Below are positions 6,587 to 12,819 of a stretch of DNA of 12,819 nt, in pieces. The notes under the pieces are model-generated. The model ran no database searches and was not told the origin of the DNA. It saw only the letters and a program-made list of their open reading frames with translations. Position 1 is the stretch's first letter. Each line of letters begins with the position of its first letter. Source of the stretch: Pseudomonadota bacterium (lineage in GTDB: Bacteria > Pseudomonadota > Alphaproteobacteria > Rhizobiales > Beijerinckiaceae). The stretch is from positions 1 to 12,819 of the forward strand of contig JAGTAM010000125.1 in NCBI GenBank assembly GCA_023422485.1, written 5' to 3'. The translations under genes and the position numbers were made by a program.

Positions 6587-7450
6587 ATGAACGACCGTGC
6601 CGTCACCCCCGTGCTGATCGCCGCCCTCTTCAGCGTCGGCGCAGCGACGCCCGCCTATCCACAGGGGGATCCGGCGCGGCTCCCGGTGTCGTCATCGGTC
6701 AAGGCGGTCACGGTCACGCCGCTCTCGATTCTGCCGAAGGCGCCGCCGGAGGCCGGGGAGCGCGAGCTCTGCTCCCAGTTCGTCGTGACACCGCGCACGC
6801 CTGCGGGGCGGCAGGTGGCCGCGTCCGGCTGGGCGGTGACCGGCGAGGCGCGGGTCGGACGGTTTCAGGCGGTCAGCTTCGCGGGTCGCTTCACGCAAGG
6901 CACCAGCGGCTCCTGCGAGATCGCCGCCGGCAATGTCGGCCTGTTCGAGGGCGAGACGCTGCGGGCGGTCGTCTACACCCGCAGGGATGCGGCCCGCTCG
7001 ATCGGCCGCGTCGTCCCCTTCGGCGCCGACGCCCTGCGCCTGTGGGACGGCGCCCTGCTCCCGCAGCCCCTGGCCGATCTGCATGCGGAGGGCGCGAGCG
7101 GGCTGAGCATCCTGCCGCTCGCCCCCCTCGAGGCGTTCTGCGACGGCCGAACGCTCGTCCCCAACGTCTACGGCCAGCCGGTCACCCGCGCGCGGGAGGC
7201 GTTGCGGCAGCTCGGATGGAAGCCGGTGAAGGGACCGCCGCCGGACCATCCGGCCTCCCGCGAGGCGGCATTGATCGCGCGCGGCGTCGTCGAGGTCGAA
7301 GCCTGCTCGGGCACCGGCTTCGGCTTCTGCAGCTACGGTTACGAGCGCCCGGAAGCGACGCTCTCGCTCGTGACCGTCGGCGATGCCGACGATCCGGCGG
7401 TGTCGAGCTACGATCCACGCTGCCGTCAGGGCGGCGGGACGACCCGGTGA
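6587..7450 (+). CDS. Secreted hypothetical protein with a PASTA-like motif, 287 residues
   Basis: The start at ATG 6587 is fixed by a strong GAGGGAGAG just upstream. An N-terminal hydrophobic segment (VTPVLIAALFSVGAA) followed by ATPAYPQG looks like a Sec signal peptide cleaved near residue 25. The mature part contains six cysteines (in LCSQ, SCEI, FCDG, ACSG, FCSY and RCRQ), an even number that would suit periplasmic disulfides. Around residues 189-213, VPNVYGQPVTRAREALRQLGWKP has the layout of a PASTA unit (VPNVVG-x-x-x-x-x-A-x-x-x-L-x-x-x-G). PASTA units normally occur in repeats on penicillin-binding proteins or Ser/Thr kinases, so a single one in a soluble secreted protein is unusual. 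No enzyme motif is recognised. It converges on the next gene with an eight-base gap. Confidence 0.75.
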   Translation: MNDRAVTPVLIAALFSVGAATPAYPQGDPARLPVSSSVKAVTVTPLSILPKAPPEAGERELCSQFVVTPRTPAGRQVAASGWAVTGEARVGRFQAVSFAGRFTQGTSGSCEIAAGNVGLFEGETLRAVVYTRRDAARSIGRVVPFGADALRLWDGALLPQPLADLHAEGASGLSILPLAPLEAFCDGRTLVPNVYGQPVTRAREALRQLGWKPVKGPPPDHPASREAALIARGVVEVEACSGTGFGFCSYGYERPEATLSLVTVGDADDPAVSSYDPRCRQGGGTTR

Positions 7451-7458
7451 AACGGTGA

Positions 7459-7803
7459 TTACCGGCCGCGCGGTGCCTTCGGCTCGCGGGATTCTTGGAT
7501 CTCCTCGGCCTTCTCCTCGTCGGTGTCGCTGCTGCGCTTGATCGTCTCGTCCGGCTTGGCGGCGAGGCCCTTCACGATGGCGACGAGGCGCTTGCACTCC
7601 TCCGGGAAGCCGTAGGATTCGAGCACGATCGCCGCGTCGCGGAGCGTCCGCAGGTCGCGCACGATCTGCGCGTTCTTGGCCTCCTGAAGCTCCCTCTTCG
7701 CCGCGATGGCCGGCTCCAGCCCCGTATCCTCGACATCGCATTCGGCTCGGGCTGCCGGCATCGCGGCGAGCATCAGGAAGGCGCAGGCGATCAGGCGACG
7801 CAT
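7459..7803 (-). CDS. Small secreted hypothetical protein, 114 residues
   Basis: The product has a classic signal peptide (MRRLIACAFLMLAAMPAARA with likely cleavage before ECDVED). A short mature domain follows, with two cysteines and a helical segment (AKNAQIVRDLRTLRDAAIVLESYG...CKRLVAIVKGL). The tail is highly charged and probably disordered (KRSSDTDEEKAEEIQESREPK). The helical segment resembles the N-terminal part I associate with some Methylobacterium PRC-barrel proteins, but no PRC barrel is present here; that resemblance is from memory and weak. ATG 7803 is preferred; GTG 7809 is two codons upstream. It follows the response regulator on the same strand by 36 bases, suggesting an operon. 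Confidence 0.7.
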   Translation of the reverse strand: MRRLIACAFLMLAAMPAARAECDVEDTGLEPAIAAKRELQEAKNAQIVRDLRTLRDAAIVLESYGFPEECKRLVAIVKGLAAKPDETIKRSSDTDEEKAEEIQESREPKAPRGR

Positions 7804-7839
7804 GGTCACGTCTCGTTCCGTTCGGGGAGGGGCGGAAGT

Positions 7840-8259
7840 TCAGCCGCGGTCGCGCAGCAGGTCGTTGGTCACGGCCACGAGCTGCGCGGCGCGGTAGGGC
7901 TTGGGCATGAACACGGATTCGTTCACCGCCTCGGCCGCCGAGAGGCCGTCGCGGCCGCCGGAGGTATAGAGCACCGGCAGGCGCGGCAGGCTGCGCCGGG
8001 CGCTGCGGGCGAGTGCGATGCCGTTCGTGTTGCGGGCCAGATCGATATCGGTGAAGAGCAGGTCCACGTGCTCGCTCGACAGGATCGCCTCCGCCTCGTC
8101 CGCGTCGGCGGCGGTCAGCACCCGGTACCCTTCGTCGAGCAGCGCCTCGGCGGCCAGCTCGCAGACGAACGCCTCGTCCTCGACCACGAGAATCGTGTCG
8201 GCGTGCGGCGCCAGGGAGAACGGGGGCAGGACGGCAGGGGCGCAAGCGAAGGGGATCAT
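7840..8259 (-). CDS. Single-domain response regulator (CheY-like receiver)
   Basis: The 139-residue protein is a receiver domain only, preceded by about 20 extra residues. The acidic pair is Glu27-Asp28 (VVEDE), the phosphoacceptor is Asp71 (LLFTDIDL), the switch Thr/Ser is at 99-100 (LYTSGG) and the conserved lysine is Lys120 (MPKPY). No DNA-binding or enzyme output domain follows, so it should act through protein contacts or as a phosphate shuttle, like DivK- or CheY-type proteins. The start ATG 8259 follows a GGAG seven bases before it. A frame extending upstream to 8319 is not receiver-like. No histidine kinase lies in the window, so its partner is unknown. It is probably transcribed with the following small secreted protein. 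Confidence 0.9.
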   Translation of the reverse strand: MIPFACAPAVLPPFSLAPHADTILVVEDEAFVCELAAEALLDEGYRVLTAADADEAEAILSSEHVDLLFTDIDLARNTNGIALARSARRSLPRLPVLYTSGGRDGLSAAEAVNESVFMPKPYRAAQLVAVTNDLLRDRG

Positions 8260-8373
8260 GGCAGCACTCCAACTCACCCGCGCTCGGACAACGGTCGAGC
8301 TTGCGGATCGCCGGACCAACGGGGCCGTGAAGGACCCCGTTCACCGTGATTGCTTCGATTTGCGCGCATTTGG

Positions 8374-8387
8374 TAACCGATCGGTTA
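8374..8387. promoter_or_regulatory. 14-bp perfect palindrome, candidate operator between divergent genes
   Basis: TAACCGATCGGTTA is a perfect palindrome, and an overlapping GGTTAACC (8383-8390) is also self-complementary. It lies in the 267-base spacer between the leftward response regulator (start 8259) and the rightward DUF1275 gene (start 8527), in a locally AT-richer patch. Size and symmetry suit a dimeric repressor such as a TetR-type protein. No such regulator gene is in the window. The palindrome is directly visible; the operator role is inference. Confidence 0.4.
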
Positions 8388-8526
8388 ACCTTGACGGCAG
8401 GGAACAAGAACTGCATTCGCCCGCATCGGGCGCGACGATGCGCCTAACGCCTTGTTGGACGAGGCCAAGTTTGTCGCAGGCCGCGTCCTGCCCCGCGAAG
8501 AGCGCCTTAACGACCGTGTCCGCCCT

Positions 8527-9201
8527 GTGACCCGCCCCTGGCAGATCGTCTTCGGCATCGTGCTCACCGCGCTCGCCGGCTTCGTGGACGCGCTCGGCTT
8601 TATCCGGCTCGGCGGCCTCTACACCTCGCTCATGAGCGGGAACACGACACAGCTCGCCGTCGCGCTCGGCCATGGCCAGCCGCTCGGCGCGGTGCTGCCG
8701 GCGCTGCTGATCGCCGCCTTCCTCGTCGGCGCGGTCTCGGGTGGGGCCATCGCGGCCCTGTGCCCGCCGCGCTGGATCACGCCGGCGGTGCTCGGCCTGG
8801 AGGCTGCGGCGTTGAGCGCAGCGGTGGCGCTGGCGGCCGAGCACGCCCATGTCGGGGTCGCCTCGCTATTCCTGGCGCTCGCCATGGGCGGACAGAACGC
8901 GGTGCTCGCCCATGTCCAGGGCTTCCGCGCCGGAACCACCTTCGTCACGGGCGCACTGTTCGCGTTCGGCCAGAAGGCGGCGCTCGCCCTCGCCGGACGG
9001 GGGCCGCGGCTGGGCTGGGTCGGCGACGGGTCGGTCTGGCTCTCGCTCCTCGTCGGTGCGGTTGCCGGGACCTTCGCCCATATGCATCTCGGGATCGCGG
9101 CCCTGGCGATTCCCGCCATCATCACGGCCGGCTTATGCCTCGCCGCGAGCCTGTTCACCCTGGTCACCCGGCAGTCGCCGGTGACGCTGACCAAGATCTG
9201 A
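8527..9201 (+). CDS. DUF1275 (YoaK-type) integral membrane protein, 224 residues
   Basis: The protein begins with the family's hallmark: a first helix ending in AGFVDALGFIRLGGLYTSLM, then SGNTTQLAVALG. Five or six further hydrophobic helices follow, with the second conserved region AMGGQNAVLAHVQGF and TTFVTGALFAFGQ. YoaK/DUF1275 proteins are inner-membrane proteins of unknown biochemical function. GTG 8527 yields a family-sized protein that starts just before the first helix. A longer frame to TTG 8452 adds 25 polar residues not typical of the family. It is followed after 16 bases by the WD40 gene and is probably its operon partner. The palindrome at 8374 lies about 140 bases upstream. Confidence 0.85.
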   Translation: MTRPWQIVFGIVLTALAGFVDALGFIRLGGLYTSLMSGNTTQLAVALGHGQPLGAVLPALLIAAFLVGAVSGGAIAALCPPRWITPAVLGLEAAALSAAVALAAEHAHVGVASLFLALAMGGQNAVLAHVQGFRAGTTFVTGALFAFGQKAALALAGRGPRLGWVGDGSVWLSLLVGAVAGTFAHMHLGIAALAIPAIITAGLCLAASLFTLVTRQSPVTLTKI

Positions 9202-9217
9202 AGGAAGGCCCTCCGGC

Positions 9218-10225
9218 ATGAGCGTCTCCGCTCCCTCCCTCACCGACCATGTCGCCGACATCGCGGCCGGCGCGCACGTCACCGCTGCCCGCTGGCTCAA
9301 GGGGACGCTCGCCCTGGCGCTCGCCGACGGCGGCGTGCTGCTGACCCGCGACGGCGCGAGCGAGACAGTTCCCGCCCACCCGGACAGCGGCATCCTCGTC
9401 GCGGCTGGCGATGGCACCCGGCTGGTGAGCGGGGGCGATGACGGCCGCATCGTCCTGACGGAGGCGGACGGGCGCTCGAGCGAGCTGGCGCGGGCCAAGG
9501 GCGGCGGCTGGATCGACGCGCTGGCGCTCCACGGCGACGGCTCGGTCGCCTACGCCTCGGGCCGCAAGGTCGTCGCCCGCGACGCCAAGGGCCGCGAGAA
9601 GACCTTCACGGCGCCTACCACCGCGCTGGGTCTCGCCTTCGCGCCGAAGGGGTACCGGCTGGCGGTGGCGCACTACAACGGCGTCAGCCTCTGGTACCCA
9701 AACCTCGAGACGCCGCCGGAATTCATCGAGTGGAAGGGCTCGCACCTCGACGTGACGTGGTCGCCCGACGGCCGCTTCGTCGTCTCGACCATGCAGGAGA
9801 ACGCGCTGCACGGCTGGCGCCTCCAGCCCGATCGCGGCCACATGCGCATGTCGGGCTATCCGGCCAAGGTGCGCTCGCTCTCGTGGTCGTCCGACGGCAA
9901 GTGGCTCGCCACCAGCGGCGCCGAGGCCGCCATCGTCTGGCCGTTCGACTCGAAGGAAGGCCCCACCGGCAAGGCGCCGCGGGAATGCGGCGTGCGGCCG
10001 GCGCGGGTCTCGCAGGTCGCGTTCCATCCCAAGGCGCCGGTGCTGGCGATCGGCTACGAGGATGGCTGCGTGCTGCTGGTGCGCTTCACCGACGCCTCGG
10101 AACTTCTGGTGCGCCCGGCGGTGAAGGGCAGCGCGGTCTCGGCGCGCGCCTGGGACGCGACCGGAGCGCGCCTCGCCTTCGGCTGTGCCGACGGCCGAGC
10201 CGGCCTGCTCACCCTGCCGGCCTGA
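9218..10225 (+). CDS. WD40-repeat beta-propeller protein, 335 residues
   Basis: Repeated blade signatures fill the whole protein: ALHGDGSVAYASG, AFAPKGYRLAVAHYNGVSLWYPN, TWSPDGRFVVSTMQ, SWSSDGKWLATSGAEAAIVWPF, AFHPKAPVLAIGYEDGCVLLV and WDATGARLAFGCADGRAGLLTL. The spacing is about 40 residues, consistent with a single seven-bladed propeller. There is no signal peptide and no extra enzymatic domain, so it is likely a cytoplasmic protein-binding scaffold. The start ATG 9218 has AAGGAAGG just upstream. It sits 16 bases after the DUF1275 gene and ten bases before the 86-residue CTDPSCP protein; the tight spacing suggests the WD40 protein and that small protein work together. The specific role is unknown. 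Confidence 0.88.
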   Translation: MSVSAPSLTDHVADIAAGAHVTAARWLKGTLALALADGGVLLTRDGASETVPAHPDSGILVAAGDGTRLVSGGDDGRIVLTEADGRSSELARAKGGGWIDALALHGDGSVAYASGRKVVARDAKGREKTFTAPTTALGLAFAPKGYRLAVAHYNGVSLWYPNLETPPEFIEWKGSHLDVTWSPDGRFVVSTMQENALHGWRLQPDRGHMRMSGYPAKVRSLSWSSDGKWLATSGAEAAIVWPFDSKEGPTGKAPRECGVRPARVSQVAFHPKAPVLAIGYEDGCVLLVRFTDASELLVRPAVKGSAVSARAWDATGARLAFGCADGRAGLLTLPA

Positions 10226-10235
10226 CACCCCCGCC

Positions 10236-10496
10236 ATGGCCCTGTTCGGACGCCGGCCGAAGCCCGACGCCGCCGCCCGGCGGCGGGTCGAGGCATGGCT
10301 GCGAAAGGCGGGCGGCTACGGCCTGGACACGGCGATGAGCGTGAGCGAGATCGTCTGCACCGACCCGTCCTGCCCCGGCACCGAGACCGTGGTCCTGCTG
10401 TTCCCGCCCGGCGAGAAGACGCGGGCGATCAAGATCGCCGGGGCGCTCGACGCCTTGAGCGAGGCGGATGTGGCGGCCGCTCTCGGGCAAGATTGA
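10236..10496 (+). CDS. Small conserved-looking protein with CTDPSCP motif, 86 residues
   Basis: The start ATG 10236 lies ten bases after the WD40 stop codon. The product has a basic N-terminus, a central IVCTDPSCPGTET segment with Cys41 and Cys46, then beta-rich VVLLFPPGEKTRAIKIAG, and an acidic helical end (DALSEADVAAALG). The paired cysteines with an acid and prolines between them could bind a metal or be redox active; that is inference. I believe similar short proteins with C-T-(D/E)-P-x-C-P occur in other bacteria, but I cannot name the family. The gap and order point to an operon with the WD40 gene. A hairpin begins four bases after the stop. Confidence 0.75.
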   Translation: MALFGRRPKPDAAARRRVEAWLRKAGGYGLDTAMSVSEIVCTDPSCPGTETVVLLFPPGEKTRAIKIAGALDALSEADVAAALGQD

Positions 10497-10499
10497 ACC

Positions 10500-10527
10500 G
10501 CGACCCTCCCCCGGGCGGGCGGGTCGC
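10500..10527 (+). terminator. GC-rich hairpin after the WD40/CTDPSCP pair
   Basis: GCGACCC (10500-10506) pairs with GGGTCGC (10521-10527); the loop itself is CCCCGGGCGGG-like and can extend the pairing. It starts four bases after the stop codon of the 86-residue protein gene. There is no T-run, so it may act as a weak or Rho-assisted terminator, or only as an mRNA 3' end stabiliser. The next gene starts 38 bases further on. Confidence 0.4.
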
Positions 10528-10564
10528 CCTACAAACCGGCAGACACCGTCGAAGGAAGACCTTG

Positions 10565-11095
10565 ATGTTCCGTGTCGTGCGAACGCTCGGCCTCGCCTTC
10601 GGACTGCTCGCCGCGGTCATCGCCGCGCAGGCGCCGGAATTCGCCCAGCAATATACCCAGCGCCTCGGCGGGGCGCGGGACGAACTGCGCCGCGCCATCG
10701 CCTCGCTCGATGCCGACGCCAGGGCCACCGGCCGCAGCCGCGAGGAGGCGCTGGCGCTGCTGCGCACCAACCCGGACGCCTTCATCGCCCGCCGCGGCGA
10801 GTCGGCCCGCACCGATGTCGAGCGGCTGAAGCGGCTTGAGGCGCAGAAGCTCGCGCTCGACACCGCGGCGAGCCCGCTCGGACGCCTCACCGTGATGGCG
10901 CGCGACCCCGACATGGACATCGCGCGGGCCGCCTATCGCGACTACCAGCCGGCGGTGCCGACGACGGCGGACGGCCTCGTCGCCGGCCTGCTCGGCTTCC
11001 TCGCCGCCTGGGGCGGCTGGCGCGTCACCAGCGATGTCGGCCGCCACCTCGCCCGCCGCCGTCGGCGCGCACGGCCGGAAACCACGCCAGTTTGA
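10565..11095 (+). CDS. DUF2937-family membrane protein, 176 residues
   Basis: The product has an N-terminal hydrophobic helix (about residues 7-22), then PEFAQQYTQRLGGARDELRR, a helical middle with SREEALALLR, then SPLGRLTVMARDPD and YRDYQPAVPTTADGLV leading into a second membrane helix (AGLLGFLAAWGGW). It closes with an arginine-rich tail. This order is what I know of DUF2937, a family of unknown function with two membrane passes and a periplasmic or cytoplasmic helical domain. ATG 10565 follows GAAGGAAGACC, a strong ribosome binding site. The 68-base gap with a hairpin upstream makes co-transcription with the WD40 pair uncertain. Confidence 0.8.
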   Translation: MFRVVRTLGLAFGLLAAVIAAQAPEFAQQYTQRLGGARDELRRAIASLDADARATGRSREEALALLRTNPDAFIARRGESARTDVERLKRLEAQKLALDTAASPLGRLTVMARDPDMDIARAAYRDYQPAVPTTADGLVAGLLGFLAAWGGWRVTSDVGRHLARRRRRARPETTPV

Positions 11096-11223
11096 CGCAA
11101 AACTTCGACTGATGCCCGGCGGGAGGTGTTGCAGCGCCTCTACAGCCCGGCCCACCCGCCTGCACTAGGTGTAGGCACGCGCCCGCACTCCGCAGGGGCG
11201 CCGGATCCGGTTCTCCCTCGATC

Positions 11224-12456
11224 ATGCCGCGTCCCCCGAACACGACGGTCGATCCCGCCCTCGACGCGGCGGCGCTGCTGCGCCGCATCGGCTTCTTCGG
11301 CCTGTTCGTGGTGCTGCCGGTGGCCGCGCAGGTCTCGCGCCGCGCCACCGTGGTGCTCGCCCCGATCGCCGTCGTGCTGCTGATCACCGCGAGCGCGATC
11401 GACCAGCATCAGCGCGCCGTCGGTCCGGCCCTGAAGCGGCTGCTGACCGCGCCCTCCTTCCTGGCCGGCATGCTGGTGGTGTTCTGGTCGGGGCTGTCGC
11501 TGGTCTGGACCCCGTTTCCGGGACCCGCGAGCGAGCGGCTGGCCAACCTCGTCGCCACCGTGGTGATGACCCTGCTCGCCTATCTCGCGCTGCCCGACCG
11601 GATGCGCTCGGCCAACCTCTACCTGCTGCCGCTCGGCGTTGCCGCCGCCGCCATCGTCGCGATCCTGATCAATCTCGTCGGCGACGCGATGCTCAAGGAC
11701 AATCCCGACGGCGACAGCGCCCTGGAGCGCGGCGCGGTCCTGCTGGCGCTGCTCGCATGGCCCGCCGTGGCTTGGCTGCGCTCGCGCCGCCGCGACCTGG
11801 GCTCCCTCGTCGTGGTCGTGCTCGTCGCGGGCGCGCTGCTGCTGGCGCCCGGCGTGACCGCGCTGTTCGCGCTGGCGATCGGGGCGCTTGCCTTCGCGCT
11901 GACCCATTGGCGCCTGTCGCTCGGCGTGCGGGTCACGGCGCTGGTCGCCGCGGGCCTGCTCGTGGTGGCGCCGCTGCTGCCGTTCCTCGCCCGCCCCATC
12001 GGCATCGCCCTGTTCGGTCCGGTTGCGCCCGGCGTGCTGGCGCTCAAGGCGTGGCAGAAGGTCGTCACCCAGGAGCCGGTGCGGCTGGTGACCGGCCACG
12101 GTCTCGAGACGGCCCTGCGCGGAAAGCTCTTCGGCATCCTGCCGATCAATGCGCCGACGACGATGCTGTTCGAATTCTGGTACGAACTCGGCATCGTCGG
12201 CGCCTTCGCCGCGGCGTTCGCCCTCTACGGTGCGGTCCACCGCGCCGGCCGCGATGCCACGGTGCTCGCGCCCTGCGCCATGGCGGCCTTCGCCACGGCG
12301 TTTGCCATCGGCTGCGTCGGCGTCGGCCTCACCACGATCTTGTGGCTGACGACGCTTTCGATGGCGATCCTCACCTTCGTGGCCATCGAGCGCGGGCAGT
12401 TCCGCTCCCGCCGGCCGAAGGTCGGGCTGATCCCGCGCCTGCCCGCGCGGGGCTGA
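11224..12456 (+). CDS. O-antigen-ligase-like (Wzy_C/WaaL type) polytopic membrane protein
   Basis: The 410-residue protein has about ten to twelve hydrophobic helices. A loop between later helices carries GHGLETALRGKLFGILPINAPTTMLFEFWYELGIVG at about residues 294-329, split here as GHGLET, PINAPTTMLFEFWYELG and GIVG. This resembles the Wzy_C/O-antigen ligase pattern of a conserved glycine loop, then P-x-N-x-hydrophobic, then W/Y-E-x-G-xx-G. WaaL and related enzymes transfer undecaprenyl-linked glycans to an acceptor at the periplasmic face; the exact substrate is not predictable. The usual His of the PHN motif is Ile here, so activity is uncertain. ATG 11224 lies after a 128-base spacer without an evident promoter. 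It converges on a metallopeptidase gene across an inverted repeat. Confidence 0.75.
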   Translation: MPRPPNTTVDPALDAAALLRRIGFFGLFVVLPVAAQVSRRATVVLAPIAVVLLITASAIDQHQRAVGPALKRLLTAPSFLAGMLVVFWSGLSLVWTPFPGPASERLANLVATVVMTLLAYLALPDRMRSANLYLLPLGVAAAAIVAILINLVGDAMLKDNPDGDSALERGAVLLALLAWPAVAWLRSRRRDLGSLVVVVLVAGALLLAPGVTALFALAIGALAFALTHWRLSLGVRVTALVAAGLLVVAPLLPFLARPIGIALFGPVAPGVLALKAWQKVVTQEPVRLVTGHGLETALRGKLFGILPINAPTTMLFEFWYELGIVGAFAAAFALYGAVHRAGRDATVLAPCAMAAFATAFAIGCVGVGLTTILWLTTLSMAILTFVAIERGQFRSRRPKVGLIPRLPARG

Positions 12457-12495
12457 GGACCGGGCGGGCCTTTTCTCACGCACGCGTTGTTTCGG

Positions 12496-12588
12496 CGTCA
12501 TCGCGAGGCGTGGCCGAAGCCATCCGTTGCGCCGCTCTTTCCGCAGAGGCCGCGCCCTGGTTCGCTTCGGCCTCGCCTCGCGATGACG
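12496..12588. repeat. REP-like 25-base inverted repeat, likely bidirectional terminator
   Basis: The arms 12496-12520 and 12564-12588 are reverse complements with a single mismatch over 25 bases, separated by 43 bases. Each arm begins with CGTCATCGCGAGGCG. Similar CGTCATTGCGAG-type intergenic palindromes are known to be dispersed in Bradyrhizobium and relatives. The element lies between two convergent genes (stop at 12456 and stop at 12622), so it could end transcription from both sides. The structure is directly visible; the family link is from memory. Confidence 0.75.
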
Positions 12589-12621
12589 GCAGGCGCGGGG
12601 GGCGGGTGGACCGAGACGGCT

Positions 12622-12819
12622 TCAGCCCTCGATCGCGTCCGCTGCGGCCTCGATCCCGGCCATGTCGTCGTCCGAGAGGCCGAAATGGTGACCGATCTCG
12701 TGGACGAGGACGTGGGTGACGAGGTGGCCCAGCGTCTCGTCGTGCTCGGCCCAGTAGTCCAGCAGCGGCCGGCGGTAGAGCCAGACGGCGTTGGGCATCT
12801 GCCCCGTGGCGACCTCGCC
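12622..12819 (-). CDS. Zincin-like metallopeptidase, PF06262 type (5' end cut by window)
   Basis: The last 65 residues of a minus-strand gene are present, with stop TGA at 12622-12624. They include MPNAVWLYRRPLLDYW, then a zinc-binding HEIGHHFGLSDDDM (HExxH with an extra His), ending in DAIEG. This matches the C-terminus of the small (about 120-150 residue) minimal zincin family often labelled metallopeptidase or DUF1025. The two histidines and the glutamate needed for zinc binding and catalysis are intact. The substrate is unknown for the family. The start and N-terminal half lie beyond the right edge. Confidence 0.88.
   Translation of the reverse strand, partial: GEVATGQMPNAVWLYRRPLLDYWAEHDETLGHLVTHVLVHEIGHHFGLSDDDMAGIEAAADAIEG

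Noticed and set aside
6692..8416. 574-codon minus-strand open frame
   Set aside because: It crosses the secreted PASTA-like gene, the small secreted protein and the response regulator in a wrong frame. Its Arg/Ala/Gly-rich composition and lack of motifs mark it as a shadow.
9164..10237. 357-codon minus-strand open frame
   Set aside because: It is the antisense of the WD40 gene, where blade motifs recur on the plus strand with a good ribosome binding site.
11140..12501. 453-codon minus-strand open frame rich in His, Gln, Arg and Asp
   Set aside because: It is antisense to the polytopic membrane protein; codons for Leu, Val and Ala read backwards give exactly this charged composition. No family motif is present.
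1..12819. CRISPR array, prophage, defence or biosynthetic cluster
   Set aside because: I saw no regularly spaced direct repeats, phage structural genes, nuclease or defence domains, or clustered pathway genes in either strand.

Overview
The window reads like a chromosomal segment of a GC-rich alphaproteobacterium of the order Hyphomicrobiales (Rhizobiales), most like Methylobacterium/Methylorubrum. That placement is inference. It rests on the base composition, the maf-yacG-tRNA-Phe block, many small secreted hypothetical proteins, a stand-alone receiver protein and a REP-like element beginning CGTCATCGCGAG. Both ends of the window cut through genes.

Layout. Bases 1-1437 (minus) hold most of an ABC flippase-type transporter (PglK-like), cut before its ABC signature. 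Bases 1438-3327 are loosely packed accessory sequence: one secreted hypothetical protein, two tandem ~30-residue membrane microproteins that resemble each other, and a short basic ORF broken by an in-frame TGA. Bases 3328-4607 are housekeeping: tRNA-Phe, yacG and maf on the minus strand and a divergent tRNA-Thr(CGT) with an odd anticodon stem. Bases 4608-5640 are a scar: an orphan N-terminal fragment, a truncated and frameshifted IS3-family element, and the C-terminal piece of a ferredoxin-NADP reductase gene that the element abuts and that carries its own frameshift.

From 5827 the window is dense again. It runs bioD (dethiobiotin synthetase), a secreted cysteine-containing protein with a PASTA-like motif, a convergent pair (small secreted protein and single-domain response regulator), then a rightward run: DUF1275/YoaK-type membrane protein, WD40 propeller protein, an 86-residue protein with a CTDPSCP motif, a DUF2937 membrane protein and an O-antigen-ligase-like membrane protein. 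A 25-base inverted repeat separates the last of these from a convergent zincin-like metallopeptidase (PF06262 type) cut by the right edge.

The genes do not form one obvious pathway. The two surface-glycan candidates (flippase at the left edge, ligase-like protein at the right) are about 10 kb apart and may be unrelated. I see no defence system, CRISPR array, prophage or biosynthetic cluster. The most unusual items are the paired microproteins, the tRNA-Thr stem mismatch, the IS/fpr scar and the secreted PASTA-like protein.
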